From contig NZ_RBAK01000006.1 of assembly GCF_003626595.1 (NCBI RefSeq), positions 62,001 to 126,000 of the forward strand: 64,000 nucleotides of DNA, in the 5' to 3' direction. Source of the stretch: Micromonospora endolithica (lineage in GTDB: Bacteria; Actinomycetota; Actinomycetes; Mycobacteriales; Micromonosporaceae). Position numbers and translations under genes: made by a program. Under the pieces are notes generated by a model that saw only the letters and a program-made list of their open reading frames with translations, had not been told where the DNA came from and searched no databases. The stretch's first letter is position 1. Each line of letters begins with the position of its first letter. Shown piece by piece: positions 33,042-41,596 of this stretch.

Positions 33042-33056
33042 TGACGTCACACGTCA
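33042..33056. promoter_or_regulatory. Palindrome TGACG-TCACA-CGTCA, probable FadR-type operator
   Basis: Perfect 5-bp arms lie in the divergent region between the regulator and the CUT1 operon, followed by a TACGAGTTACG stretch. The location makes it the best candidate operator for the regulator at 32210-32980. Confidence 0.65.
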
Positions 33057-33129
33057 TACGAGTTACGTTCCGGTCAACGATGGCGCGACGGCGGGTCCGT
33101 CGGCCAATCCCCTTCTGAGGTGAACAACG

Positions 33130-34395
33130 ATGAAACAGCGCGCATTGTGGTCGGCGGTCCTCGTTGCGGGACTGGCTCTGGCCGGCTGTGGAAGTGCCAC
33201 CGACTCGGACTCGTCGTCCGGTGGGTCGGAGGAAAAGCTGGTGGTGTGGGACTGGAAGTCCGGTGAGGCCTCCGCCGCACCGTACATCGAGAAGGCGAAG
33301 GCCGACTTCGCGAAGAAGCACCCGAACGTCACGGTGGAGTTCGTCGCCCAGCCGTTCGACCAGTACTACACGCTGCTCGGTGCGGCGATCCAGTCCGGCA
33401 AGGGCCCGGACGTCATCCTGTTCAACGGTGGCGGCCAGATCCGCGACCGGGTCGACGCGCTGGCGCCGCTGGACGAGTACGTGGCCGACGACAGGCAGCG
33501 GCTGGCCGGCTGGGACGCGTTCACCAAGGACGGCAAGATCTACGCCGGCCCGGTGACCCTGCAGGGCCACCCCATCTACTACAACAAGGCGCTCTACGAG
33601 CGGGCCGGACTGGACCCGGCGAGCCCGGCCACGACGTGGACCGAGTTCGTCGCCGACTGCGCCGCCATCGCCAGGGCCGGGGCCAAGTGCTTCGCCCTCG
33701 GCAACAAGGAGGGCGTCGGCATCCAGTTCTGGCTCTCCGCCCTGGCGTCGGGCATCCTCACCGCCCAGGAGTACGACGACTGGATCGCCGGCAGGCGCGA
33801 CTGGAACTCGGCCAACGTCAAGCGGGTCTTCCAGCTCTGGCAGGAGGCCGGCGAGGCGGGCCTGAACAACGACGGCGCCAACTCCACCGCGATGTTCAAC
33901 GACTCGTTCGCGCTCTTCCAGTCCAGCAAGGCCGCCCATGTCATCGGGCTGATGTCGGACGTGGGGCACTGGAAGGACTTCAACGAGTTCCTGACCCCCG
34001 GGAAGCTCGGCGTCATGGACACCCCGGTGGTCACCGCCGGGACCACCCCGAGCCTGCCCTACGACGGTGGCATCGGCTACGGCGTCGCCAAGTGGACCAA
34101 GGACCCGAAGGTCGCCGCGGACCTGGTGCGCTCGCTGACCTCGACCGAGGCGCTGAAGGCGTTCTACGCCGAAGCCGGCGCGATCGCCGCCGACAGCACG
34201 ATCGACGTGTCGCAGGCCGGCCCGGCCGCCGCCACCATCGTCTCCGAGATCAAGGGCGGCAAGCCGGCCCTGCACGTGGCGCTCTCCTCGAAGACCCTGG
34301 ACCTGATGGGTCGGCTCTCCCAGCAACTGCTCAGCGGTTCGATCACCGTCGACGAGGTGGTGAAGCAACTGGCCGCTTCCGACCAGGCGGGCTGA
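33130..34395 (+). CDS. CUT1 sugar ABC transporter, substrate-binding lipoprotein
   Basis: The 421-aa protein has a lipoprotein signal with lipobox LAGC (Cys20) and a Ser/Asp/Gly-rich linker. The mature part is a cluster-B binding protein: LVVWDWKSGEASAAPYIEKAKADFAKKHPNVTVEFV, a hinge with GPDVILFNGGGQIRDRVD, and SNPxP-like SLPYDGGIGYGVAKWTKDPKVAADLVRSL near the end. It would bind a mono- or oligosaccharide outside the membrane and deliver it to the two permeases that follow. The gap to the first permease is 4 nt. Confidence 0.92.
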   Translation: MKQRALWSAVLVAGLALAGCGSATDSDSSSGGSEEKLVVWDWKSGEASAAPYIEKAKADFAKKHPNVTVEFVAQPFDQYYTLLGAAIQSGKGPDVILFNGGGQIRDRVDALAPLDEYVADDRQRLAGWDAFTKDGKIYAGPVTLQGHPIYYNKALYERAGLDPASPATTWTEFVADCAAIARAGAKCFALGNKEGVGIQFWLSALASGILTAQEYDDWIAGRRDWNSANVKRVFQLWQEAGEAGLNNDGANSTAMFNDSFALFQSSKAAHVIGLMSDVGHWKDFNEFLTPGKLGVMDTPVVTAGTTPSLPYDGGIGYGVAKWTKDPKVAADLVRSLTSTEALKAFYAEAGAIAADSTIDVSQAGPAAATIVSEIKGGKPALHVALSSKTLDLMGRLSQQLLSGSITVDEVVKQLAASDQAG

Positions 34396-34399
34396 CCTC

Positions 34400-35380
34400 G
34401 TGCCGATCGGAAACGCTCAGCCGTCGGTCCGTCCGGCTCCCGCCGGACGGACCGGTCCGGCGCGGGGTGGGCTCTCCACCGAGCGGGCCGGCAACCGTGC
34501 CCGGCGATCCCGTGGTGGCGCGCGGGCCGAGCGCTTCGCCCCCTACATCCTGGTCGCCCCGGCCGTCCTGATCATCGTGGCGCTCCGGCTCTACCCGCTG
34601 ATCCTCGGCGTCAACTTCTCGTTCACCGGCGACGGGGTACGCAACGGGCTGGCGGTCGGTCTCGACAACTACCGCGAGCTGTTCCACGATCCGCTGTTCC
34701 GGACCGCGCTGGGCAACGTCGGGCTGCTGGTGCTGCTGCTTCCGGTGGCGGTGGCGATCCCCGGGCTGCTCGCGACCTTCATCTACCTGCGGGTACCGGG
34801 CCACCGGTTCTACCGCGGCGTCTACTTCTTCCCCGCGGTGCTCTCCCCGGTCATCGTCGGCGCGATCTTCAACCTGCTGCTCGCCTTCGACGGCCCGCTC
34901 AACGCCGTCCTCGCCTCGGTCGGGGTCAGGCCGGTGGACTGGCTCGGCGACCCGGACGTCGCCATGTTCATGGTGGTCGGGGTGCATGTCTGGGCCACCT
35001 TCGGGATGGCGCTGGTGGTGTTCCTCGCCGGGTTCGCCACCCTGGACGCCGCGCTGCTGGACGCCGCCCGGGTGGACGGGGCGTCACTGCCCCAGGTCAT
35101 CTGGCACGTGATCGTCCCGGGTCTCTCCCGCACCATCCAGTTCGTCTTCGTGACCACGCTGATCGGGATGTTGACCTCCATGTTCGGCCTGCTCTTCGTG
35201 ATGACCAGCGGCGGCCCGGAGGGATCGACGTACCTGCCGGAGTACTACATCTGGATCCAGCAGGGCCAGATGAACCGGCCGGCCCTCGCGTCGGCCGCGT
35301 CGACGATCCTCTTCGTGATCATGATCGTGGTGGGGTTGTTGCAGATCAAGCTGCTCAAGCGGGCGGGAAGGGAGGACTGA
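34400..35380 (+). CDS. CUT1 sugar ABC transporter permease (UgpA/MalF-like)
   Basis: The 326-aa protein has six hydrophobic segments and the EAA loop LLDAARVDGASLPQVIWHVIVPGLSRTI that docks on the ATPase. A long Arg/Pro-rich N-terminal extension precedes the first helix (FAPYILVAPAVLIIVALRLYPL). The start is GTG 34400. It is followed by the second permease with a one-base TGATG overlap. No ATPase gene is in the operon, which is normal for actinobacterial CUT1 systems that share an MsiK-type ATPase. Confidence 0.92.
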   Translation: MPIGNAQPSVRPAPAGRTGPARGGLSTERAGNRARRSRGGARAERFAPYILVAPAVLIIVALRLYPLILGVNFSFTGDGVRNGLAVGLDNYRELFHDPLFRTALGNVGLLVLLLPVAVAIPGLLATFIYLRVPGHRFYRGVYFFPAVLSPVIVGAIFNLLLAFDGPLNAVLASVGVRPVDWLGDPDVAMFMVVGVHVWATFGMALVVFLAGFATLDAALLDAARVDGASLPQVIWHVIVPGLSRTIQFVFVTTLIGMLTSMFGLLFVMTSGGPEGSTYLPEYYIWIQQGQMNRPALASAASTILFVIMIVVGLLQIKLLKRAGRED

Positions 35381-36207
35381 TGTCCCGCGTACGCCTGAGC
35401 CGGTGGCTGATCGCCGTCCCGATGTCGTTGCTCGCGCTCGCGACGATCTACCCACTGCTGTTCACCGCCAACGTCGCGATGAAGACGCGGCGTGACTACA
35501 TCCTCGACCGGTTCTCGCTGACCGACGCCCTGCGCTGGGAGAACATCGACACGGCCTGGAACAGCGTCGGCATGGGCCGCTATTTCGTCAACTCGCTGCT
35601 CGTGGTGACGTCGTCGGTGGTCCTGCTGCTGCTGCTCGGATCGATGGCCGGTTTCGCCCTGAGTCAACTGCGGTTCCGCGGCTCGTCGGCGCTCTTCCTG
35701 GGCTGCCTCGCCGGGCTGTTCGTGCCGTTCCAGGTGATCATGGTGCCGCTCGCCCGGATCATGGCCGACACCGCGCTCATCGACACGTACCCCGGCCTGG
35801 TCCTCGTCTACGTCGCCCAGTTCCTGCCCTTCACCATCTTCCTGATGACGAGCTACTACCGGAGCATCCCGCCGGAGATCATCGACGCGGCCCGCATCGA
35901 CGGCAACAGCGTGTACGGCGTGTACCGCCGGATCATGCTTCCCCTGGGCACCCCGGCACTGCTGTCGGTCGGCATCCTCAACGCCCTGTTCTGCTGGAAC
36001 GACGTCCTCATGGCGTTGGTGATGATGCCCTCGGCGGACCACCGGACGCTGATGGTCGGCGTGACCTCGCTGCGGGGCCAGTACTCCGACGACATCCCCA
36101 CCTTCGCCTCGGGGGTGCTGATCGCCGCGATACCCGTCCTGCTGGTCTACCTCTTCCTCCAGCGCCAGATCGCCGACGGCGTCGCCGCCGGTTCCACGAA
36201 GGGCTGA
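35380..36207 (+). CDS. CUT1 sugar ABC transporter permease (UgpE/MalG-like)
   Basis: The 275-aa protein has six hydrophobic helices and the EAA loop EIIDAARIDGNSVYGVYRRIMLPLGTPAL. It starts with RWLIAVPMSLLALATIYPLLFTANVAMKT, typical of the MalG group. Its ATG overlaps the preceding stop by one base, and the dehydratase gene begins 1 nt after its own stop, so import and catabolism are in one operon. Confidence 0.93.
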   Translation: MSRVRLSRWLIAVPMSLLALATIYPLLFTANVAMKTRRDYILDRFSLTDALRWENIDTAWNSVGMGRYFVNSLLVVTSSVVLLLLLGSMAGFALSQLRFRGSSALFLGCLAGLFVPFQVIMVPLARIMADTALIDTYPGLVLVYVAQFLPFTIFLMTSYYRSIPPEIIDAARIDGNSVYGVYRRIMLPLGTPALLSVGILNALFCWNDVLMALVMMPSADHRTLMVGVTSLRGQYSDDIPTFASGVLIAAIPVLLVYLFLQRQIADGVAAGSTKG

Positions 36208-36208
36208 C

Positions 36209-37438
36209 ATGCGGATCACCGGATATCGGACTCTCCACACGGTCCAGGAATGGGGACGACCGGTCGGCGACGCCAACGGTGTCTTCGCCGACGGTGTGGT
36301 CCCGGTGTCGATCGTCATCGTCGATACCGACGAGGGCATCTCGGGGGTCGGCCTCGGACCGCACGTCGAGATCGAGCGGATCTTCGCGGCCATCGACGGA
36401 GAAGACCCGCGCGCCGTCACCACCCTCTACGACCGCATGCTGCGGCACACCTTCAAGGCGGGCCACGCCGGCCCGGTGTTCGGCACCATCGGCGCGCTCG
36501 ACACCGCCCTGTGGGACATCAAGGCGCAGGTTGCCGGCGAGCCGCTGTGGCGGTTGCTGGGCGGACGCGACCGGCGGGTCCCGGCGTACGCGTCCGGCCT
36601 GGACATCGGGCTGACCGACGACGAACTCGTCTCGACGTACGAGGTCTACGCCCGGTACGGCCTACGGGCCGCCAAGCTCAAGGGCGGCCTCGACATCGAA
36701 CGCGACCGGCATCGACTCTGCCTGGTCCGGGAGGTGCTGACCGAGGCCGGTCGCGGACTGCGGCCGGGTCTGATGCTCGACGTGAACGAGGCATGGACCC
36801 GCAAGCAGGCCGTCCGGCACGTCTACGAGTTGGAACGCACCCTGGACCTCATCTGGATCGAGGAGCCGGTTCGCCGGTGGGACGCCGAGGGCCTCGCCGC
36901 GGTCGGCCGGGGAGTCCGCGCGTCGGTGGCGACCGGGGAGAACCTGACCGGGCTCGAGCAGTACCGCCCGCTGATCGCCGCCGGCGCGGTCGACATCGTC
37001 CAGATGGCCGCCGTCTGGGGGGTCACCCACTTCCTGCGGACATCCGCCCTGGCGCACGCCCACGACCTGCCGGTGAGCCCCATCGGCAACAGCCCGGTCG
37101 GGTTGCTGCACGCCGCCACCTCGGTGCCGAACCACCTCACCAGCGAGTTGCAGGACCTGCGTCCACCGGTCGGGGTCTCCGTCGATCTGCACGTCGAGGA
37201 CGGGGCCTTCGTCCTCGGCGACTCACCCGGACTGGGTGTCGGGATCGACGAGGACCGGATCCGGGCGGCCACCCGGCGCCCGGGGGCGCAGTCGGCCGAG
37301 GGCCCCCACGTCCGGCCGGAGCGGGCCGGACGTCAGCTGCTTGCCGGAGTCGACGGCCCCGCCCCCGCCCCCGCGCGGCAGATCCCCGTCGCCCCGCTGC
37401 CGCCCCGCAACGAGGTGGCGCCCCACGCACGGCACTGA
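36209..37438 (+). CDS. Enolase-superfamily (mandelate racemase/muconate lactonizing) sugar-acid dehydratase-like enzyme
   Basis: The 409-aa protein has an N-terminal capping domain and a TIM barrel with the K-x-K motif (RAAKLKGGLD), first metal ligand in LMLDVNEAW, second in IWIEEPVRRWD and third in VATGENLTG. These fit the acid-sugar dehydratase group such as L-fuconate or galactonate dehydratase. After strand seven, where many members have a catalytic His (PHAxG-type), this protein reads VSPIGNSPVG, so the usual dehydratase base may be missing or moved. The last 60 residues are a Pro/Arg-rich tail of no known role. It begins 1 nt after the permease stop. Confidence 0.87.
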   Translation: MRITGYRTLHTVQEWGRPVGDANGVFADGVVPVSIVIVDTDEGISGVGLGPHVEIERIFAAIDGEDPRAVTTLYDRMLRHTFKAGHAGPVFGTIGALDTALWDIKAQVAGEPLWRLLGGRDRRVPAYASGLDIGLTDDELVSTYEVYARYGLRAAKLKGGLDIERDRHRLCLVREVLTEAGRGLRPGLMLDVNEAWTRKQAVRHVYELERTLDLIWIEEPVRRWDAEGLAAVGRGVRASVATGENLTGLEQYRPLIAAGAVDIVQMAAVWGVTHFLRTSALAHAHDLPVSPIGNSPVGLLHAATSVPNHLTSELQDLRPPVGVSVDLHVEDGAFVLGDSPGLGVGIDEDRIRAATRRPGAQSAEGPHVRPERAGRQLLAGVDGPAPAPARQIPVAPLPPRNEVAPHARH

Positions 37439-37510
37439 CCCTGCGCCGGGGCTCCGGTTCCACCGGGTCCGGCACCCGCCGACCGCGGGCGGTGCGCGTG
37501 CGGTCATGTC

Positions 37511-37537
37511 CGGTCGGTACGACCGGTGTACCGACCG
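37511..37537. promoter_or_regulatory. 10-bp inverted repeat just upstream of the zinc-dehydrogenase gene
   Basis: CGGTCGGTAC and GTACCGACCG pair perfectly around a 7-nt loop, ending 8 nt before the GGAGGA ribosome-binding site. It could be an operator or an RNA hairpin that tunes expression of the second half of the operon. Confidence 0.55.
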
Positions 37538-37553
37538 TCGAGACGGAGGAGCG

Positions 37554-38579
37554 ATGAAGGCAGTGCTCTACCGGGGTGCGCGGCACCTCGGGATCGAGGA
37601 ACGCGACGCGCAACCGCCGGGCCGCGGCCAGGTGCGGATCGCGGTGGCCTACACCGGAATCTGCGGCACCGACCTGCACATCTTCCACGGTGACATGGAT
37701 GCCCGGGTCGGCGCCCCGGCGATCATCGGGCACGAGATGTCCGGCCGGATCGCGGCCGTCGGCGAGGGGGTCACCGGTTGGTCCGTGGGCCGGGCGGTGA
37801 CGGTGATGCCGACCCGGTCGTGCGGCCGTTGCCCGGCCTGCCGGCGGGGGCACTCGCACATCTGTCACGCCATGGACTTCCTCGGCATCGACTCACCCGG
37901 TGCCATGCAGTCCTTCTGGAACGTGCCGGCGGAACTGGTCCTGCCGCTGCCCGAGGAGCTGCCGTTGGACCATGCGGCGCTGGTGGAGCCGGTCGCGGTC
38001 GCGGTGCACGACGTACGGCGGGCGAACGTCTCCGCCGACCAGCAGGTGGTGGTGGTCGGCGGCGGCCCGGTGGGGGTGCTCATCGCCGTCGTCGCCGCGC
38101 GCCAGGGTGCGCGGGTGCTCCTCGTCGAGCCGGACCCGGTCCGTCGCGCGGTCGCCGGCGAGCTGGGGATCGACGCCGTCGACCCGACGGCGTCGGATGT
38201 GGTGGCGCTGGTGAACGACCGGACCGGGGGTGCCGGTGCCGATGTCGCGTTCGAGGTCTCCGGTTCGGCCGCCGGGGTCGGTACGGCGGTCGACGTGTTG
38301 ACCACGCGTGGCCGGTTGGTGTTGGTGGCGATCCACCCGCAGCCCCGTCCGGTCGATCTGCACCGGTTCTTCTGGCGTGAGTTGGAGCTGCTGGGCACCC
38401 GGCTCTACCAGCGCGACGACATGGTCGAGGCGATCCGGCTGGTCGCCTCCGGCGCGATCCCGGTGCGGCGGCTCATCTCCCGGGTGGAGCCGGTCGAGGC
38501 GGTGGGCGCGGCGTTCGAGGCGTTGGAGTCCGGCGGGGTGATGAAGGTGCTGGTGGATCTGCGGGAGGAGGCGCGGTGA
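37554..38579 (+). CDS. Zinc-dependent medium-chain alcohol/polyol dehydrogenase
   Basis: The 341-aa protein carries the catalytic-zinc Cys in GICGTDLHIFHG, GHEMSGRIAAVGEGV with its His, the structural-zinc cysteines in SCGRCPACRRGHSHIC and a Rossmann motif VVVVGGGPVGVLIAVV. It belongs to the threonine/sorbitol dehydrogenase-like group and should oxidise a sugar, sugar acid or polyol with NAD(P). ATG 37554 sits behind GGAGGA. The following SDR gene overlaps its stop by 4 bp. Confidence 0.92.
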   Translation: MKAVLYRGARHLGIEERDAQPPGRGQVRIAVAYTGICGTDLHIFHGDMDARVGAPAIIGHEMSGRIAAVGEGVTGWSVGRAVTVMPTRSCGRCPACRRGHSHICHAMDFLGIDSPGAMQSFWNVPAELVLPLPEELPLDHAALVEPVAVAVHDVRRANVSADQQVVVVGGGPVGVLIAVVAARQGARVLLVEPDPVRRAVAGELGIDAVDPTASDVVALVNDRTGGAGADVAFEVSGSAAGVGTAVDVLTTRGRLVLVAIHPQPRPVDLHRFFWRELELLGTRLYQRDDMVEAIRLVASGAIPVRRLISRVEPVEAVGAAFEALESGGVMKVLVDLREEAR

Positions 38580-39337
38580 GCGGACCCTTCGACCTGTCCG
38601 GTCGGGTCGCGGTGGTGACCGGCGCCCGGCGGGGTATCGGGCTGGCGATGGCCGAGGCTCTGGCGGTGGCCGGCGCCGACATCATCGGCGTCTCCGCGCG
38701 GTTGGAGGCGACCGGCAGCGAGGTGGAACGCCGGGTCCGTGCGGCCGGGCGTCGGTTCACCGCGCTGCGGGCCGATCTCGCCGACCGGGCGGCGGTACGT
38801 CGGCTGGCCGAGACGGTCAACGAGTGGGGGCCGATCGACGTCCTGGTGAACAACGGTGGCACGATCGCCCGTACCCCGGCCGCCGAGCACCCGGACGAGA
38901 TGTGGGACCACGTGATCGAGGTGAACCTGAGCAGCCAGTTCGTGCTCAGTCGCGAGGTCGGCCGGACGATGGTCGAGCGCGGCCGAGGGAAGATCATTTT
39001 CACCGCGTCGCTGCTGAGTTTCCAGGGCGGCATCACCGTTCCCGGCTATGCCGCGTCGAAGTCGGGCGTGGCCGGGCTGACCAAGGCACTGGCGAACGAG
39101 TGGGCGAGCCACGGGGTGAACGTCAACGCGATCGCTCCCGGCTACATCGCCACCGACAACACCCGCGCGCTGCGCGAGGATCCCGACCGTGACCAGGCCA
39201 TCCTCGCCCGGATCCCGGCGGGTCGGTGGGGCCGCGCCGAGGATCTCGGCGGTGCCACGGTGTTCCTGGCGTCGGCGGCGTCGGACTACGTCAACGGGGT
39301 CGTGCTGCCCGTCGACGGCGGCTGGCTAGGCCGATGA
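38576..39337 (+). CDS. Short-chain dehydrogenase/reductase
   Basis: The 253-aa protein has TGARRGIGLAMAEAL, NNGG, the catalytic Ser in IIFTASLLSFQGG and YAASK, plus a C-terminal VNGVVLPVDGGWLG. The canonical layout resembles 2-keto-3-deoxy-L-fuconate or 5-keto-D-gluconate dehydrogenases. Its GTG overlaps the upstream stop and its own stop overlaps the ATG of the next gene, so it is tightly coupled. In an L-fucose-like pathway it would oxidise the 2-keto-3-deoxy acid; this is inferred from context. Confidence 0.92.
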   Translation: MSGPFDLSGRVAVVTGARRGIGLAMAEALAVAGADIIGVSARLEATGSEVERRVRAAGRRFTALRADLADRAAVRRLAETVNEWGPIDVLVNNGGTIARTPAAEHPDEMWDHVIEVNLSSQFVLSREVGRTMVERGRGKIIFTASLLSFQGGITVPGYAASKSGVAGLTKALANEWASHGVNVNAIAPGYIATDNTRALREDPDRDQAILARIPAGRWGRAEDLGGATVFLASAASDYVNGVVLPVDGGWLGR

Positions 39338-40212
39338 CCGGCCAGCCCGGACCCGGACGAGCCGGGATCATCGACGCGCACCACCACCTCTGGGTTCGGG
39401 CCCGGCACCCGCAGCCGTGGATCGACCCGGTCACCATGGCGGCCATCGACGCCGACTTCGAGGCCGTCGACCTCGCCCCGCTGGCCGGGGCCGCCGGGGT
39501 CACCGGGACCGTCGTGGTGCAGTCCATCGCCTCGACGGCGGAGACGGTGGACCTGCTCGGCGTCGCGGCCGACAACGCCCTCGTCCGTGGCGTCGTCGGC
39601 TGGGTGGACCTGACCGCCGACGACGTCGCCGAGCGGATCGCCGGGCTGCGGGCGGCGCCGGGTGGAGACCGGCTCGTCGGCATCCGCCACCTGGTGCAGG
39701 GCGAGGCCGACCCGGCGTACCTGGACCGTGCCGACGTCCGGCGGGGGATCGCGGCGGTGGGAGCCGCCGGCCTGGTCTTCGACCTGCTGGTCCGCCAGCA
39801 CCAACTGGCCATGGCCGCGCGCCTGGCACACGACCTGCCCGACGTGCGGTTCGTCCTCGATCATCTGGGCAAACCCGCGCTGGGCCGCCCGGATCTGGCG
39901 GACTGGGCCCGGGACCTGCGGACGCTGGCCGCCCCGCCCAACACGACGGCGAAGATCTCCGGCCTGGCGACCGAGGTGCGGCGGCTGCCCTGCACGCCGG
40001 AGGACCTCCGGCCGGCCGTGGACCACGCACTGCACGCGTTCGGGCCGGACCGGCTGATGTTCGGCTCGGACTGGCCGGTGTGCCTGCTCGCCACCGCGTA
40101 CGCCCGATGGGTCGAGGTCGTGGCGGAGTTGCTGGGTGACCTGGACGCACCCGGCCGCGCGTCGGTCTGGCGGGACACGGCGCGGCGCGTCTACCGGCTG
40201 GGGGCGGTGTGA
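39334..40212 (+). CDS. Amidohydrolase-family lactonase-like enzyme (L-fuconolactonase type)
   Basis: The 292-aa protein has the metal-site order IIDAHHHLWVRARHPQPW (HxH), a GIRHLVQGEADP strand, FVLDHLGKPALG and MFGSDWPVC with the last Asp. This matches the COG3618 amidohydrolases that open sugar lactones such as L-fucono- or L-rhamnono-lactone. ATG 39334 overlaps the SDR stop by 4 bp and the following aldo/keto reductase start overlaps its stop. It should hydrolyse the lactone formed by a sugar dehydrogenase. Confidence 0.9.
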   Translation: MTGQPGPGRAGIIDAHHHLWVRARHPQPWIDPVTMAAIDADFEAVDLAPLAGAAGVTGTVVVQSIASTAETVDLLGVAADNALVRGVVGWVDLTADDVAERIAGLRAAPGGDRLVGIRHLVQGEADPAYLDRADVRRGIAAVGAAGLVFDLLVRQHQLAMAARLAHDLPDVRFVLDHLGKPALGRPDLADWARDLRTLAAPPNTTAKISGLATEVRRLPCTPEDLRPAVDHALHAFGPDRLMFGSDWPVCLLATAYARWVEVVAELLGDLDAPGRASVWRDTARRVYRLGAV

Positions 40213-41195
40213 GCGCGCGGGCGTTGCCGCGCCGCCCGGCGGTACGCCTCACCGAGCTGGGCCTCGGCGCGTCCCAGGGCGGCAACCTGTACCGGGCGAC
40301 CACCGACGAGGATTTCGCCGCCGCCGTCGACACCGCGTGGGAGGCGGGCATCCGGTACTACGACACCGCGCCGCACTACGGACTCGGGCTGTCCGAGCGA
40401 CGGCTCGGCGCCGCGCTGCGGCACCGGCCGCGCGACGAATACGTGGTGTCGACCAAGGTCGGACGGCTCCTGGTGCCGTCGCCGGAGGACGCGCACCTGC
40501 GCGACCCCGACGGGTTCGACGTTCCGGCGAGCCACCGGCGGGTGTGGGACTTCAGCCGGGGCGGCGTCCGCCGCTCCCTGGAGGCCAGCCTGGACCGCAC
40601 CGGCCTCGACCGGATCGACGTCGTCTATCTGCACGACCCCGACGACCACTGGGAGCAGGCCGCGTCCGAGGCGGTGCCGGCCCTGGTCGAGTTGCGCGAC
40701 CAGGGCGTGGTGGGCGCCATCGGGGCCGGGATGAACCAGTCGGCGATGCTGGCCCGGTTCGTGCGGGAGGCCGACATCGACGTGGTGATGTGTGCCGGGC
40801 GGTACACCCTGCTCGACCAGGACGCCGCCGCAGACCTGCTGCCCGCCGCCGAGAGCCGCGGGGTGGCCGTGGTGATCGCGGGCGTCTACAACTCCGGGCT
40901 GCTGTCGCGGGACCGGCCACCGGCCGACGCGCGCTACGACTACCAGCGGGCCCCGGGTGAGCTGATCGAGCGGGCGCGGCGGATCGCGGCCGTCTGCGAG
41001 ACGTACGGCGTCACCCTGCCGCAGGCGGCTCTCGCCTTCGTCCGCCGGCACCCGGCGGTGGTCTCGACGGTCGTCGGTGTACGCGACGGATCTCAGGCGG
41101 CCGAGGCCGTGCGCCGGTCGGCGGCCGTGGTGCCGGACGACCTCTGGGACGCGCTGGCCGCGGCCGGGCTGCTCGCCGCGCCCCCGCCCGGGTAG
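40209..41195 (+). CDS. Aldo/keto reductase (L-fucose/D-threo-aldose dehydrogenase-like)
   Basis: The 328-aa protein contains the catalytic tetrad in order: Asp and Tyr in IRYYDTAPHYGLGLSE, Lys in VVSTKVGR and His in IDVVYLHDPDDHWE. AVIAGVYNSGLLS and RRHPAVVSTVVGVRDGSQ complete the pattern of the D-threo-aldose 1-dehydrogenase group (L-fucose to L-fuconolactone). It is the last gene of the catabolic run. Together with the lactonase, dehydratase and SDR it gives four of the steps of oxidative L-fucose breakdown; the final diketo-acid hydrolase is not in the window. Confidence 0.9.
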   Translation: MSARALPRRPAVRLTELGLGASQGGNLYRATTDEDFAAAVDTAWEAGIRYYDTAPHYGLGLSERRLGAALRHRPRDEYVVSTKVGRLLVPSPEDAHLRDPDGFDVPASHRRVWDFSRGGVRRSLEASLDRTGLDRIDVVYLHDPDDHWEQAASEAVPALVELRDQGVVGAIGAGMNQSAMLARFVREADIDVVMCAGRYTLLDQDAAADLLPAAESRGVAVVIAGVYNSGLLSRDRPPADARYDYQRAPGELIERARRIAAVCETYGVTLPQAALAFVRRHPAVVSTVVGVRDGSQAAEAVRRSAAVVPDDLWDALAAAGLLAAPPPG

Positions 41196-41247
41196 CGCGC
41201 CCCCGTTCCGTTCGCCGCTCGGCCGCGTGAACCCAGACCAACGCGGT

Positions 41248-41276
41248 CCCCCCGCCGTATCCGTGACGGCGGGGGG
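41248..41276. terminator. Bidirectional hairpin between convergent genes
   Basis: CCCCCCGCCGT (41248-41258) pairs with ACGGCGGGGGG (41266-41276). It lies between the stop codons of the aldo/keto reductase and the ThuA-DUF1080 gene. Confidence 0.75.
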
Positions 41277-41287
41277 ATGCGCGGGTT

Positions 41288-41596
41288 CTACCGGGTCAGG
41301 GCAGGGTCCATTTCTGGTTGGCGCCGCCGTGGCAGGTCCACAGGTGGACGGCCTGGCCGTCGGTGGCGCTGTTGTTGGAGATGTCGAGGCATTTGCCGGT
41401 CTGCGGGTTGCGGAGGGATCCGTCGGGCTGGGCCGACCAGTTCTGGGCGGCTCCGCCGGTGCAGGTCCAGAGTTGGATCCTGGTGCCGTCGGCGGAGGCG
41501 CCGCCGTTGACGTCGAGGCACTTGTTGAGTGCCTTGATGGTGCTGCCGGGGGTGACGGTCCACTGCTGGTTGGCGCCGTTGTTGCAGGTCCAGATC
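41288..41596. repeat. 309-bp direct repeat, copy A (RICIN-coding)
   Basis: This stretch is identical base for base to 43499-43807. It covers the last ~100 codons and stop of the ThuA-DUF1080 gene plus 8 nt beyond. Outside it the two genes' lectin parts diverge at once. Confidence 0.92.

Noticed and set aside
34400..36207. Missing ATPase as a sign of a broken CUT1 transporter
   Set aside because: Actinobacterial CUT1 operons usually lack an ATPase and share an MsiK-type one encoded elsewhere.
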